The position numbers were made by a program, and so were the translations under genes. From the NCBI RefSeq assembly GCF_921293095.1, contig NC_060247.1, positions 110,131,111 through 110,195,110 of the forward strand: a stretch of DNA of 64,000 nt. The letters are read 5' to 3'. This document shows positions 23,601 to 35,559 of this stretch, piece after piece; position 1 is the stretch's first letter; each line of letters starts with the position of its first letter. The notes below the pieces were generated by a model. It made no database searches. It worked only from the letters and a program-made list of their open reading frames with translations, and was not told where the DNA came from. The stretch is from Ischnura elegans. Lineage: Eukaryota; Arthropoda; Insecta; Odonata; Coenagrionidae.

Positions 23601-25647
23601 ATAGGGTTAAGAAATTCGGTACTAGGGGAACCATTTGAAATTTGATGCTCATTAATTAAATTTTTAAAAACTCGGCGGTGACCCAGATGTCCCTTCCGTT
23701 TGAACTAGTTCGTGAAATATCAAATGAGGTCGTAGTCCTTCGACATCTAGAAATCAAGAATCAAGTTAACATGATCGTTAGCGCTTATGAATTTGCACCT
23801 AATCGTAAATTACTCTTTGAGTTCAACAGGGTAACAGAGTGTCAGTTAATTCCTTTTTAAAAGCTGTAATAATTTGAGATAAACAATCTTCTCATATCGA
23901 TTTTATCGTTTTTTTTTCAGTTATTTACAACGAAGAAAACAAAGAGTGCGTACAAACTCACTGGGAAGCATGTTCAACTCATCTCGATACAGGGGAAAGC
24001 TGGCACAGCATATTCTTCTGTGATCACTCAGACCCATCGAAAAATTCTTTAACCCCCAAGATCTATTGTCAGTAAGTACCACTCTATTGGATTATGCGTT
24101 ACGGATATTTAACGAGTCACAAAAGCGAGTCAAATCTCTGCAATGCCTTGGCGAGGTTCTCCCTGAATAGTTGGCCGATGATGAATATGTCCGTGGATTG
24201 GATATACAACTATGAGTAATAAAATGAATAATATCTCGGTTAAAGTCTACTTTTTGCGGAGAGATGTCGTGGAACAACAAATCTAATAGATAAAAAGGTG
24301 AGCCTTACGGCCTCAAGGTCAACTGGGGAATAAAACACTCCAATGGCCGTAACAAGGGACCTCGTCTCAGGTATAAACAAAACACTGTGTGGTATGCTGG
24401 AACGGGAAGATTCGCAGCAGTGACCAACCCCAGCCTCTCAACCGGAAACCCTTCTAAGCAAGTAGCGAGTGATTGGATTCAGCATAAGCAGCCTTAGCGA
24501 GGTCCCCCAAAATCCTCGCGAAGTCTTCTTGAAAAGCTTCTCATTCACTGTTGAAAGTGTGTTAGCGAAGCGTTTCCGGTTGAGAGGCTGGGGTTGGTCA
24601 CTGCTGCGAATCTTCCCGCATACCACACAGTGTTTTGATAATACCTGAGACGAGGTCCCTTGTTACGGCCATTGGAGTGTTTCATTCCCCAGTTAACAAA
24701 TCTAATGATCAACGAAGATATCGTATTGCCCACTGTTAACAGCGTACTAAACGTCTTTCAATTGTTACACAATGACCATCAGGTACTAACCAGTTGAGTA
24801 TGATTGTATAGCAATTAAAACTTATGTAGCACGTTGTTAATAAAATTTTTGGGCAATGCGATATCTTCGTTGATCATTAGTATCTCGGAAACCGGGTGCG
24901 TAGCATGACCTGTGGAAAACGTCGTAAAAATGGCTTGCTTTTGTTGATGGTTGTTGCCTCATTTCATGAATTTACTTCTGTGCTTCAAATTCCCGGTGTA
25001 ACAAGATGTATGCCGATAATAATACCCACCGTGGAATATTCACCGACGAAAACAACATTCAACTGTCCTGTCGGTCGGTCTGAAATTGTTGAGAGGGAAG
25101 ACCACTTTTGCGGCCGTCAGTGAATGTGGTATTTCCAAATATAAGATGATCATATTTAGAAATATTTTTAAAAAAATGACGTTAACTTTCTCTACCTCCC
25201 GGACCAAACACTCAAAGGCTTTTTCTATTTGGAGTTAATTTATTATTTTGGCTTCACCATTTTACACAGGTATGAAAGCGACTGAGTTTCCCGGAGTCTA
25301 GTCTCCGTCTATCCCACTTTGGTTGGTTTTCAGGGAGTCACGTGCCCCCTGCCATCACCCGACAAAAAAGTTGGGCCTGTCTCTCAGTCGCAAAGATATT
25401 TGGAATGAATTTGACTACTTGAAAGTTTATAAAGCTTCTGAATTTTGGTGAATCGCCGAATCCACCTTAAAATTAGTCTAATGAAGTACATAATATTTCA
25501 TAGTAATTTTTATATTTCAGGAAAATTCATACATCTCTGGAGTGCATCATATCGCAATCAGAACAGTGCTCACAACAGATAAAGAGGGTTGTTCCACTTC
25601 TTCTGCCGAAATTACGGAACTCCACCACTTGTTCCAGATATTACTGA
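11693..25647 (+). CDS. Secreted Cys-rich glycoprotein, DUF1397-like, copy 2
   Basis: Six exons: 11693-11723, 17081-17175, 20220-20335, 22046-22197, 23921-24071 and 25521-25647 (TGA at 25645). Predicted length is about 223 residues. Exon 1 encodes MASATRLIIF plus one base and ends at GTAAGG. Its 31-base length and phase equal those of exon 1 in copies 3, 4 and 5, which supports this start despite the 5.4-kb intron 1. The signal peptide is MASATRLIIF plus GAFLAIFLVVLC. The mature part has C-x2-C-x3-C (CSRCKLIC), the sequon QNETRR, NKS in exon 4, WEAC in exon 5, and ends CSRYY. Intron 3 has a GC donor at 20336, as in copy 1. It is the closest paralog of copy 1, with about 32 replacements in 213 aligned residues and all cysteines kept. 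A role in hemolymph is inferred from the family. Linking exon 1 to exon 2 is the least certain step. Confidence 0.82.
12175..12410. mobile_element. PIF/Harbinger-type MITE, 236 bp
   Basis: Inverted ends AGGCCGTTTTACACGG and CCGTATTAAGCGGCCT, flanked by TAA on both sides, the Harbinger target duplication. It is in intron 1 of copy 2. Confidence 0.6.
12548..12690. repeat. Short inverted-repeat element
   Basis: CGATGTGCAACTTGCCC on the left pairs with GGGCGAGCTGCACATCG on the right with two mismatches. The 140-bp size suits a MITE. I could not define a target duplication. Confidence 0.35.
13083..13280 (-). repeat. tRNA-derived SINE (copy 2 intron 1)
   Basis: Same family as 5035-5240. On -, it reads GCCGGCCTCGGTAACGGCGG, TCGCCTGCCAAACT, GGTCGAGTCCC, then a body ending in an A-rich tail (AAATAAATAAAAATAAG). 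Confidence 0.65.
14830..14903 (-). mobile_element. hAT-like terminal fragment
   Basis: Read on -, it begins CAGTGGCGGATTCATATG, a common hAT end, followed by a tight hairpin of GGGGGTGCG with CGCACCCCC. The opposite end was not found. Confidence 0.4.
15530..15615 (+). mobile_element. Small LINE fragment
   Basis: About 80 bases match the LINE at 35940-36000 (AATATCATCTTAGA, then CGACAGAAACGGTA). Same jockey-like family. Confidence 0.45.
15880..16385. repeat. Repeat X (inside intron 1 of copy 2)
   Basis: Same family as 7995-8620. It splits element O: O sequence stops near GTTGAATAGTG and resumes near TTAATAGAAATTGCC, while the O copy at 61385 runs across that point without X. Confidence 0.6.
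16553..16824. mobile_element. hAT-like MITE, 272 bp, in copy 2 intron 1
   Basis: Terminal inverted repeats CACTGGCGTAGCCAGG and CCTGGCTTCGCCACTG, flanked by an 8-bp target duplication (CTCCAAGT / TTCCAAGT). Unit 1 has the empty site near position 470. It contains C- and G-runs. Confidence 0.8.
17309..17899. mobile_element. piggyBac-type MITE, 591 bp (unit 2)
   Basis: Homolog of 941-1531 at the same place in intron 2 of copy 2, with TTAA at 17305-17308 and 17900-17903. It was inserted before the segmental duplication. Confidence 0.85.
18441..19507. repeat. Unit 2-specific repeat block in copy 2 intron 2
   Basis: About 1.07 kb with no counterpart in unit 1, where 2063 joins directly. It contains a piece of repeat X (18840-18960), an inverted copy (18965-19090) of sequence found at 19640-19745, and the start of the CCCAGAGCTGC repeat (19391). 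The inverted copies suggest nested MITEs. Confidence 0.5.
19391..19600 (+). repeat. CCCAGAGCTGC repeat family
   Basis: About 210-230 bp beginning TAACCCAGAGCTGC, then CTCTGGGAGAAAT. Other members are at 40218-40440 and 49665-49890, plus a 5'-truncated one at 2066-2170. The family is AT-rich and non-coding. The TTAA-like left flank of this copy hints at another piggyBac-type MITE, unproven. Confidence 0.5.
24111..25048. mobile_element. Foldback insertion in copy 2 intron 5
   Basis: About 0.94 kb absent from the matching place in copy 1 (near 7055). It contains arms of about 125 bp in inverted orientation (24325-24452 and 24575-24698) that match almost base for base, with a loop of about 120 bp. 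A second inverted pair of about 32 bp (24700-24732 and 24854-24885) follows. It is richer in G+C than its surroundings. No recognised transposase. Confidence 0.6.
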
Positions 25648-25994
25648 TATTGAAGACCTTATTGTCATTGAATCATCAAATTTGTGCTTGGCTCATGGGA
25701 GCGAGTTTAGTGGAAAAGAACCTTTGGCAGAAATCGACGATCTTGATTTGTTATAATTTTTAAATCCCAAGGAATCATCCAAGTAAATTATTGACCAAAG
25801 CTGGTTTTTCAATTTAAACTGTAAATTTTCTCTAATTGTTGTGTTATCGTCTACTTTTATACTCAAATTTTTGCTTTCATTGAAATTTACTACATTAAAT
25901 ACATGCTTTTACGTTAAAAAAGAGATCAATAGCATCTCTTGGAAATGGACGTGCATACTGATAGTAACATTGGCTATGTTTTATCATATAATAT

Positions 25995-26450
25995 AGTACT
26001 AGTGTAGAGCTCACAGAAGCCCATGTGTGGTTTTTGTACCGAAAACTTTATTACAATAAAATTTTTCCTGATTATGGTCTGAGCATGAAAAGAGATTTGG
26101 TTTCATCAATATGAGTGACTGTGCTCCGCATGTATTATTTGGTGCATGTGCAGATTAGCGTTGCATGTGTAATTAACGTTTTACCCCTCTAAGCATTTTT
26201 CGCCAGCATAAACACCTCTTTCTAGTTATGCTTTAGCTTCATCTCACCGCCGTTTAAAAGTATTGTGCTTTCGCAAGTAACTATGCATCCATTTAAGAAG
26301 TCTGGTGAAAATATATACGTTCTCGAAGGGAAAAATTCACCATGCATATATTTCACAGAAATTAACTGGATTCAACCCCCGGATTCTCAAACGATGGTGA
26401 ACTGTGCTGTAGGCCAGCCTTTATTTTTCAGAATTGAGAAATTACTTAAC
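25995..26450. repeat. Repeat X (after gene copy 2)
   Basis: Matches 7995-8620, including the AATAAA region and the segment ending near TTCAGAATTGAGAAA. It marks the right end of duplication unit 2. Confidence 0.65.
26055..26060 (+). terminator. Candidate poly(A) signal of copy 2
   Basis: AATAAA about 410 bases after the copy 2 stop, in the same context as the signal after copy 1. Confidence 0.45.
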
Positions 26451-27580
26451 ATGTTCCCAGTGAATATATTGGATGATACTCGCTCTGACTTTCACCCAAG
26501 TTAGAGCTTCCTCTACGCCGATGTTTAGATAACTTGCTCTCCTGGGTATATTTGTGTCTAAAATTGGCTAAAGCCTAAATCTTAAGATCCTTGGTCATGT
26601 AAAAATACTAAGGACGCTAGCAAGTAGAAGATATCAAGGACCAAACCTATAATGCTTAAAAACTTCCTGCCTGAATCACACGATCGTTGGGATTGTTTGC
26701 GTTTATTGCTATGCTTCTAGGCTTAGTTTTTTTTTCGCAGAGAGTAATGGTACGTTCACTTATTCCTAATGCTTGCATTTTTACAGTCCAATAGCTAAGA
26801 AAACTGAAAAAGCACTCTTAAAAGACGAAAATATATTATTAAAGCCGAAATATTCAAATTATACGATTGTATATAACAAAATATTGAGTGAAATATTGCA
26901 TTACGGTTAATGCCAGCAGAGTAAGGAACATATCGTACTTTGAAAAGCTAATTTCTCAGCTGCCGCGACTGTATTTACTTAATATTCTTTATAAAATGAT
27001 TATAACTCGCTAACTCTCATCATCCAATAACATAAAATTGGCTTCTAAGAAAAATTATGGAGAGGGTTTAAAATTTCAAATGGGCCGCATTTCCCCGTTA
27101 GCGTAATTAGTGTTATGTCAATTATATTATCAAAGGTGAGGTACTAAATACTTATAGGATCTATTAATTAATTTCATTAAATACTCTTTACGCTTGTATT
27201 TTCCCAAAAATTGGAAAGGCGTATTTACGGAGCATTGCGAACGTGCCGGTTGCCGGACCTGCATAGTGCTCTAAATGCATATTTTCCATTCAAGTAAAGA
27301 ATAAATGCGCATCAAATCATATCACATCATTTCATTTCGTTTCGTGGACCATGTATTTTCCCGTGAACTGGTCTCGCCCTCAATGGTCCTTATCCTGGGA
27401 GCCAAAGGTCGGACGATGGCCTAAAGAGAATGACCAAGAGATTTATCTCAGTCGTTTACCAGCTTTCGATAAATGAGCTGCTTGAAGAGCTCTTAAACCA
27501 GCCTGCCTGATTTAAATTGTTTTATCTCGTCATGTTCATAAGTTTTTTGAATGCATAAATTGATCGTGCTTGTGTAGAAG
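26451..27580. other. Intergenic, copy 2 to copy 3
   Basis: AT-rich and unique within the window. No gene or transposon was recognised. It should hold the copy 3 promoter. Confidence 0.5.
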
Positions 27581-30500
27581 ATGGTGTCATGCAGATTATC
27601 ACTTGTTTTGGGTGAGTGAAGCTGTTCATTTTTACGATGGTTAACTTCTTCGCCACCTCATGTCTTTGTCTTTCGCTCAGCTTCATGAAGACAATTACCT
27701 TATTTATGAATGCAACGCAGGTCATGTAAATGATAAAAAATCAATTGGGCAAATATAAAATCTTCCGTCAACACTTTCACGGGCCTGCATTGGTGAAATC
27801 GAAGATACTGTAATCTCTTGATCTCTTTCTCCGTCGGTAGGTGTTCAAAAAGTTAAATGGCCTTGTTTACTTCTTTAAATATTTTCTCTTACCTGGTCGT
27901 GGATTGCATTGACAGTTACTGATATCGTGTTACACTGGACTTCGAACGAATAGCCTTGCAGTTTTTAGTTGAAATACTGTCCAAAGAAACTGTTTTTTAT
28001 TTACAGGCATTTTGGTTACATTTTTCACCCTCGCACTGCTTGATCCGATTCTTACATCATCAGAAGTTAGATACTTGGAATGTCGGCAAAAGGCACATGT
28101 GAGTAAAGTTAATTCTATGCTTTATCTATTTTTGGTTCTATAACAATAATCATGGAGTGTCGGTAACTCATCCATTTGCTATTACCTAGCTCTTTACTTT
28201 ATCTTTTTACTCCCTCCCAAAGCTGTTCATCAGGACCATTTACTAGATTCATTTTCCAATTATTAATTTTAGTGAAAAATTAATAGACACGTATTTTTCC
28301 ATTTTTCGATCTATTGACTACTTCTCGTAGTAATTATACGAAAATTCGATGGCAAGATAATGACCTTTTATGATGTCACGAACTAATAACAAACGGGTCG
28401 CAACTTTTTTGTTGCTCATGGCCATTGTGCATGGTATCGCGTGTTTTCTTGCTGTGGTTTACACTCTTATGAGCAATTACTTCCCCCAATGAAAGATCCC
28501 CACTGAATGAATAAATGAATCGTAACTCTAAGAATGTCAGTGAATCATGAAATATTTACGGCAATATTCATCAAGATCTGCATGATACCTTGTAAACAAT
28601 CTCTAGGGTGTTTGGCAGGGAGTGAGCAATCACCAGCATGCAACAGGATCCCAACATAGACACCACACGGTCATAAATATTTTACGCAAAACAAAAAATA
28701 TTTGCTCATTCATGCAAAGGAAAAACTTTTCGGCAGTTAGTAATTCCTATACTAAATCCATGCAAGGTTAGAGCAATGGAAAAAGATAGAGAAGCAATGA
28801 TTCGTCCTGGCGAGTGACGTTCTTAATTTCATTCATCAAGACACCATTGCCAACCTTAACAGTACGAAAAAAGAATACAATTTAAAGTTTTTCTGTTTTT
28901 CAGTATTATATTTTCGTTCATTTTCTTCTCTTGACCTTGTCTACCGCAGTACGGTGTAGTTACGAAGGGATGGAAATTCGCGTTTTCTTAATTTTAACTC
29001 ACAAGAGATTCACCTCATGGGGAAGATATTTTCTACTCCGTTTATCTTTCTATTCCATCTACCGAATTCATTGATGAATTGTAATTAAGGACCTGGGTGA
29101 ACGACGCATTGTTTTGGAGTTTTATATCGCTGCTTATGGACTTTCACACATTTGGAATTGGGGTTGCTTCCTTGAGGACCGCCTGAGTTTATCGAGTCAA
29201 ATCATGCCAGCTACCGCCTTTACTAATATATATGTTATTCAAGAACGTTACGCGGCAATGAGTGGCCTATTTTTATGCCGTAGTAGATGACAATTTTCAA
29301 ATCAATCCATCATTTTTGTAAGAATGTTTTAAAAATTCAAAATCTACTCAATTAATGATGAAAATCATTCCTAAAACTGCTATGTTGTATTTATAAATCA
29401 TGCAGTAGTGAGCACTCTATTGCCAAGAGCAACTTGAATTTTTAATTTTGATAGAAAGCTTCCGCAGAGTGGTCTTGAATCTTCAAATCATTCTTGAATA
29501 GAGGGGTGAAATGTGTGGAAGGTATCAGGGAAATGATCTGAGGGGGGGCAATGAGCACGTAATTGTCTCACCTTAATTTACATCATTTCGCCGTAAATGA
29601 AAGGCCAGGCAATCAGTCAAAGGCTCAGATGATGGGTGGATAAAGTGGGGAGAGTTTCTGGGGTTACGCCTTACGAAACAAAGATGGCGGCTTTTGTTTA
29701 CATTAGGAGATTGTGTCGTAAATGTTGATTTTACAAAGATTTGTTGACCGTCCTGGAATATTTCGTCAATAATTTGTTTTTACACGGACTAAATTGTGGA
29801 GAAAAGCAACTTACACGCATCTGCTATCTTCACATGACTGCTTTTATATTTTGAGTATCGTGGTGACACCTTTGTAAACAAAGACGGGAACTTGTGTTTA
29901 CATTTGGAGATTGTGGCGAAACCGTTGATTTTGCGTAGATTTATTGACAAACCTGAAATATTCCTTCCATATTTTGTTGTTACAGAGATTAACTTGCGGA
30001 AAAAGGCAACTTTATATGTATTTGCCACCTTTACTTGACTACTTATACATTTCGAGTACCTATTCTGCAACGGAGACACCGGCCGTAGGAATGAGATTTG
30101 TGTTCCCTTACATGAAAATTGCGCGATTATCTACTCTGTTTGATTTTTGATAACTTATATAGATTTATGTTTTTGCACTAGCCCCCTTCACACGCGATTT
30201 TTAATTTAAGTGTTGCCATAAGTTTTGATGCAATAATATTCGATGAAAATGATATAATCGTAAGTACTACCACCTAACTATATAGCTTGGTAAATGGTTT
30301 TTTTCTGAATGCGTTACGGAGACGGACTTTGCTTAGGCTACGCTTCTGAAATTAAAAACATTACAAAGTGTTATTTTTCTCTTAAACAAAGGCGTTCATG
30401 TATGATACATGAATGGTACAAGATTATTTTAAAAGTGAACGTATCTTTTTTTGACAATTGTCCCACTGTATAGCAGATAAGTCCTCCATCAAATGGACCA

Positions 30501-33500
30501 GTGCTGACCATTGGCCGTGCAGTATAAATGCCGTGATGGTTTATTAACTTGATCCGAGTACAACAGAAACGAACACTGGCTTATGTAAGATAAACACTCC
30601 CAGTGCCAAAATCATTTATTACGCAGTATCCCGCTAGCTTTCGCGTGACCTGCTTGCAATTTCTCGTTTCTTTGCTATTTCATATGCTTTTGCTAACATT
30701 GAGGAAGAGGGGTGAAGAGAGAAAAGGAGAAGAGGTATTAGTTATTTTGCAGACCAATCATACGTGATGCCACGTGTCGTTTATCCGCTGACTTTGGTGA
30801 TGTTGTTTATACTTGTCCTTATCACCCTATATTTTAACCCTATATATCGCTGTACATATTATATTATTATTATCATTCCTTATATATCTCCCTATCGGCC
30901 TTGGTTTGTTCATGGTTGAACAAAATAACACAGAGCAATTCCACAAACATTATGGTGCTGTCGACTAGTTTCGAGGGCGATATCGTCATTCTCAAGGCAA
31001 ACAGGAGGATCAAATACAATATATTTACATCCAGCAACGGGAGGAGGTGGAAGCCGGGATGAGTGAAGGCGGAGTAGGGGGAGGGTCAAAACTTAAAAGT
31101 ATGACAACGAGGAGGGAAGGGCAGGGAGAAGGTCAGACGGTGATGCGGTTAGTGGGGGGGATTGGCCAGGAATAAGGCAGATTTTGAAAGTGTTGAAAAG
31201 AATTGGGAACATTGAAATATAATTAAGTCATTTAAAGTTTTGATATTAGGGGCAAGAGATCATTTAGTCATTTCAGGATGTACTAAAACATCCAATTTGA
31301 CAATATTTTGTAAAATAAATGTAAAAATTTAACGTTGAAATCACACATACAGCAGGATTCAATGAGGTGTTTGAAAAAATGTGACTTGAAGTCTTTCAAT
31401 ATTGTACTCCTTTTATGTACGTCCTTGGTTTGCTTCAAGCATTTATTTAAATGGATCCCCTCTGTCTGTCCCCATTTATTTTGGTAATTGTGCTGAATAA
31501 TACGCCATTTAGAAGAAATTATCGGCAAAAACACTCCAAAGCAACAGTTAAATGGAGTGTTTCTGTCTTAGCGGAGACTCTTAACTAAAAAAATGGTTTA
31601 CAGGTCGCTGAGTACCACGAACGAGAGAAGCTTAAGCTAGTGTCGTCCGGGTCCTTCAAATATAGACGACTCCGATGTGTTTTAAATAGGAAAGTGCGCG
31701 AAATGTGATCCTAGGAAAAGATCATTTAGAGGTGGAAAAAGAGTACATTGGAATGCAAATAATTTATCTATAAAGGCGCAAAAATATCCAAGTTATATAT
31801 GCTGAGAAAAAGATGCGTTACGCTATTTTTCGATTTTGTTTTCTTTTTTTTTAAGGAAGGGAGGATAGAGTACGAGGCTTGCATAGCGAAGGAGCTTTCC
31901 GATGAGGTATTGAATGAAACTAGAGCAATAAACGATGATGAGAAGTGCAAGAATTGCAAACATTTCTGCAGGTGAGCCATTTTTTCCTTTTAACTTCCTG
32001 AATTTAATGTGATTCTTTAAGAGTGTGACCAAGATCATTTGATGCTGCCTTCAGAATTATCGATAATGCTATCAACAAATTTTCAAGGACTTTAATTTAT
32101 GATTGATTTCATTGAAGTTCTCTTTCCATATTTATGATTGCATGGAGTAAGTGATTCTATTGGGATTCCCAATCGGTTACAAACTCTACTTTTGCCGACG
32201 CGACGTTTCGAGCTCTGACTCCGGGCTCCTTCACTGGGGTGGTGTGTTGGCCAGACAGTCCTTAGTGCCTGGGCCTATCAGCTTTCCAACATTTCTTTTT
32301 TCATCTGCTGTTTCCTTCGTAGAGGTTCTCCTGTCCATTTCTTCCCTCACCTCCGTCTCTTCTTCGGCGGCAGGTCCCTTGCCAGTTGAAGAGCATGCCA
32401 CTTATAGCGGTCATGTCCACAAAGATGGATACGAATTATAGATACAGAACATGATTTTACAAGAAGTTTATAATAAGAAATAGATTATTATTAGAAAACA
32501 CAAACAGCTGCGATAGATGAACCTGCATTAGGCATTTTAATAAAGTTTTTATTGTCTGGTACACCACATTAAATATAATATTGTGCCATAGTAATAATGA
32601 AAAAATAACTCCGCGATAAGAAGATCTGTTTCCTCGAAACGACATCTATATTTGTATCTACGAGGTACCGCGCAAGCCACCACGAGTGTGTGTAGCATGG
32701 AGAGATTTCGCACTATGCAGGCATGCAGCACGCATCACGACGCGCCAATCAGACACGTGCTCGCCTGCCGAAAACGGGCCAAGCACGCCAAACAGAGAGA
32801 TTTGGTCTGACCAGGTAGAGAGTGCCAGGGACACGAATATGCTATCATGCAAATGAAACTATTAGTTAATAATAGAAAACGAAAATTTCGCTTTTTGTGC
32901 GATCCACGCATGAGTTATAACATGCCAATAAATGCACGCAGATAGCAATTATAGTAAGTAATTAACTACGCATTCCTATTTCACCTAGACGGAATCAAGC
33001 AACCGTAGAGCTAAACTATCGCAGATATTATGCTCCTTTATTACGCGTGGAAGAAACGATGTCTTAAAATGTATTGGTCCCGTTGTATATTTCCCAAATA
33101 TAATAATAGGGTGGTTTTCTCTTATTTTTTATTGCCTAAATTGAAAGATTATTACTCCTGGAGTAGGAATTTCACGCTCTTAGATTTTTAAAAGACGATA
33201 TCTATTTTTCGCGATTGAATGAAAAGTGATAATTTTCAAGCGCGCGAAAACGAGACGGCTAAGTATAAATGCTGGGAAAAGCCAGTGTGACGTCATTCTG
33301 GTTCCGCAAACCGCCGTGTGAGGCCACCTTGGTGCGTGGCTATGAGCGCCGCTACGATGCAGGTTGCTAGTAGGTAGCAGAGTACCCAGATAGCAGGTAG
33401 CGCTTGGCTTAAATAAGGATTATTAATACCCTATCAAACGAAGGAAACTTTCCGACCTTAAGCAATTTTAATTGGTGATAATTAAAAAATGTTTCCGTGA

Positions 33501-34780
33501 ACTCTGTGCCTCATGTATACATTGATAATCTCAGACGATGTAAAACTCCTATCTACTCGTATAGCTTTTAGGTCCCTGTGACGTCACATGGAGTGGCATC
33601 GCATGGGCGCCAATCTGGCCTTTTTCAAATGAGTTTAAAAGTGACTCCTAACATTTGTTTGAACTGAGATTTCTAAAACTAAATAATTTGTATATTATGA
33701 ATACACTTATGGTGGGTAACGAATCGCAGTCAATTCTTTTCATTCTCTTTCATGAAGGAAAATACCCTATTGTGATCGTTTCTGTCATAACAATTAGGCT
33801 CTCTCAAAATATCTTCAATATCTGGCTAAAGGTATTCTGCTTGAAAGTTCCGGAAATTACTATTCAAGAACATTCCGCAACCCTGAGGATGAGCCCGGAG
33901 TCGGAGCTCGAAACGCCGGCTAAAATGGAGTCTTAAACCCGGTGGGAATCCCGAAAAAATTTTATCCACACAGTTCACCGAATAAGCATGCAATATATTT
34001 TCAGAATAAGTGCATCCGGTTCACGTAATTGCTAGCTATAGGAAAATAATATTCTCTTGGCATCGTTCACATGTAGCACTTTATTGCCGACAAAGGTTTC
34101 AATACTGAAGCACGATCATTATCTACATCTTTTATCAGGAAGCAGAATGAGATCATCCACTGTGCCCGGAAAGTAGGAAATTTTACGGTGACCCTATCAA
34201 ATAAGGCGTCATACATGGTTCCTTTTTTGAGAGATGTCTTCGAGGAAACTATTGCTGCACTGTGTGAGAACGACGAAGAAATATTGAAAGGTATGGACAT
34301 GCAAGCCGGTAATTTTTCTTGATAAAAATTCCTGAATCCCAATCATCAGTTTTCATCGTTTTCTTCGTATCATTTTCAGCTCTCGCTGATACGGAAAATA
34401 CACCATGCATGGATAGGCACTGGGAGCCATGCGACTCCCTTCTTATGGTATCTGGTTACTTCAATAAGGTATTTTTCTGCGATTCTACCGATCCAGCAAA
34501 CAGTACTTTCACCCCTCAATATGTGTGCCAGTAAGTATATATAGGTTGAAGTTATGATAAATATTTGACTGATTCCTTCCATTTACCTAAAACTCATCTC
34601 CAAGTTTAGTGAATAAACTGTTAAAATGATTAATGCAATTATTTACTTTACAGGAAAATGCATACGGCTTTGGAATGTTTAAGGCTGAACAGTATCCACT
34701 GCTTAGAAAGCTTGAAGAAATCTATCACCCTTCTATTATCTAAATTGAGAAGCTCAGCTTCCTGTTCAAAATATTACTGA
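27581..34780 (+). CDS. Secreted Cys-rich glycoprotein, DUF1397-like, copy 3
   Basis: Six exons: 27581-27611 (MVSCRLSLVL, donor GTGAGT), 28007-28098, 31856-31971, 34139-34290, 34380-34530 and 34654-34780 (TGA at 34778). Predicted length is 222 residues. The signal peptide is MVSCRLSLVL plus GILVTFFTLALL, followed by the first mature Cys in LECRQKAH. Exon 3 holds the shared sequon (LNETRA) and CKNCKHFC. Exon 4 holds a second sequon (GNFT) and ALCENDEEI, which aligns with the VCYKEGDRI block of DUF1397 proteins. Exon 5 has WEPC, FFCDSTDP and a further sequon (ANST). Exon 6 ends SCSKYY. All introns, including intron 3, are GT-AG. Two AATAAA signals follow at 34923 and 34953. It is old relative to copies 1 and 2: residues match mainly at cysteines and hydrophobic positions, and introns are unrelated. 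Intron 2 (3.8 kb) holds a 200-bp tandem duplication; intron 3 holds repeats. Confidence 0.85.
29679..30080. repeat. Tandem duplication, 200-bp unit (copy 3 intron 2)
   Basis: Two diverged units offset by 200 bases; for example, TGTTTACATTAGGAGATTGT near 29694 and the matching segment near 29894. Non-coding. Confidence 0.6.
30081..31855. other. Copy 3 intron 2, right part
   Basis: No gene. It contains a minus-strand Penelope-like motif (30950-31000) and a purine-rich stretch at 31040-31170. The short open frame at 31283-31534 on - has no recognisable content. Confidence 0.4.
32640..33640. repeat. Interspersed repeat R, copy in copy 3 intron 3
   Basis: It matches 38270-38555 plus 39937-40090: CTACGAGGTACCG, then ACGAACATGCTATCATGCAAAT, then ACCTAGAC and the following 80 bases. 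It also contains a GC-richer stretch at 33240-33420. Class not identified. Confidence 0.55.
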
Positions 34781-34952
34781 ATGTTTTTTGAAAAGGCTTA
34801 CTAAGACTACTTTATATGATATTCGTGCCAATAAGCTTGACTAAGTGAGTGAAAATGAAAATTTTGAACGCGAAATAGTAGCTCGTGACACCAAATTAGT
34901 ATTAAATCATGAAAAGTATTTAAATAAATATCCTCAGAAGAATTACGTTTCC

Positions 34953-34958
34953 AATAAA
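34953..34958 (+). terminator. Poly(A) signal of copy 3
   Basis: AATAAA 173 bases after the copy 3 TGA, followed by a GT-rich stretch (TCGTTTGTGCCTCTG) as expected downstream of a cleavage site. A second AATAAA lies at 34923. Confidence 0.55.
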
Positions 34959-35559
34959 TTTCATCGTTTGTGCCTCTGAATTTAATAGAATATTTCCCGC
35001 TTTTTTACACTTTTATTTCAGACAGTTGGTTTAGGTACCATTTTCAAAAATGCTCAGGTTGCAGTGTACTGTCTGTAGTATTTATGAAAATTAGTAGTTT
35101 CAAATTAATATTTATAAAACAGTGAGAGAGACATACTAAGTTGCATGCCAATTAAAAGTAACTTATAGATACGTTACATCATAGCAACCCATATACCTCA
35201 AACAATATACTAAATAGTTGAAAATGTAGTGTAAATATTCGCTGCACACTTAAAACGAGATTAGAATCTCCAACATTTATGATGAAATATTATGGCCCCC
35301 CATAAGTGGTAAGGAGCTAGATTTTTTTAGACTGACAGCGAAAGCTTTTGCTTTCATGCCCTGACCACGATGGACAACTCTAACATGGAAACGTCGGCCG
35401 AGATGGAGTTAGAGAACCTGACCCGGTGGAATTCCCAAGTATCCCTCTACGATTCGATGCGCCGGGAAAGCCTGCGATCATTCTTCTTACAATTTCTTGA
35501 AGAGATGATAAGAATTTGTAGGTTGACGTCAATGGTAAGGTTATGGCTGTTGATATTCT

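Larger units (their letters stand above)
15880..26450 (+). repeat. Segmental duplication unit 2 (holds copy 2 exons 2-6)
   Basis: Counterpart of 1-8620. It carries exons 2-6 of copy 2, but exon 1 lies 4.2 kb further left in sequence with no partner in the window. Unit-specific insertions (16553-16824, about 18441-19507, about 24111-25048) show these arrived after the duplication or were lost from unit 1. Confidence 0.82.

Noticed and set aside
27116-27136. Alternative exon 1 for copy 3 (ATGTCAATTATATTATCAAAG, donor GTGAGG)
   Set aside because: It gives the wrong splice phase; 27581-27611 has the family length, phase and sequence.
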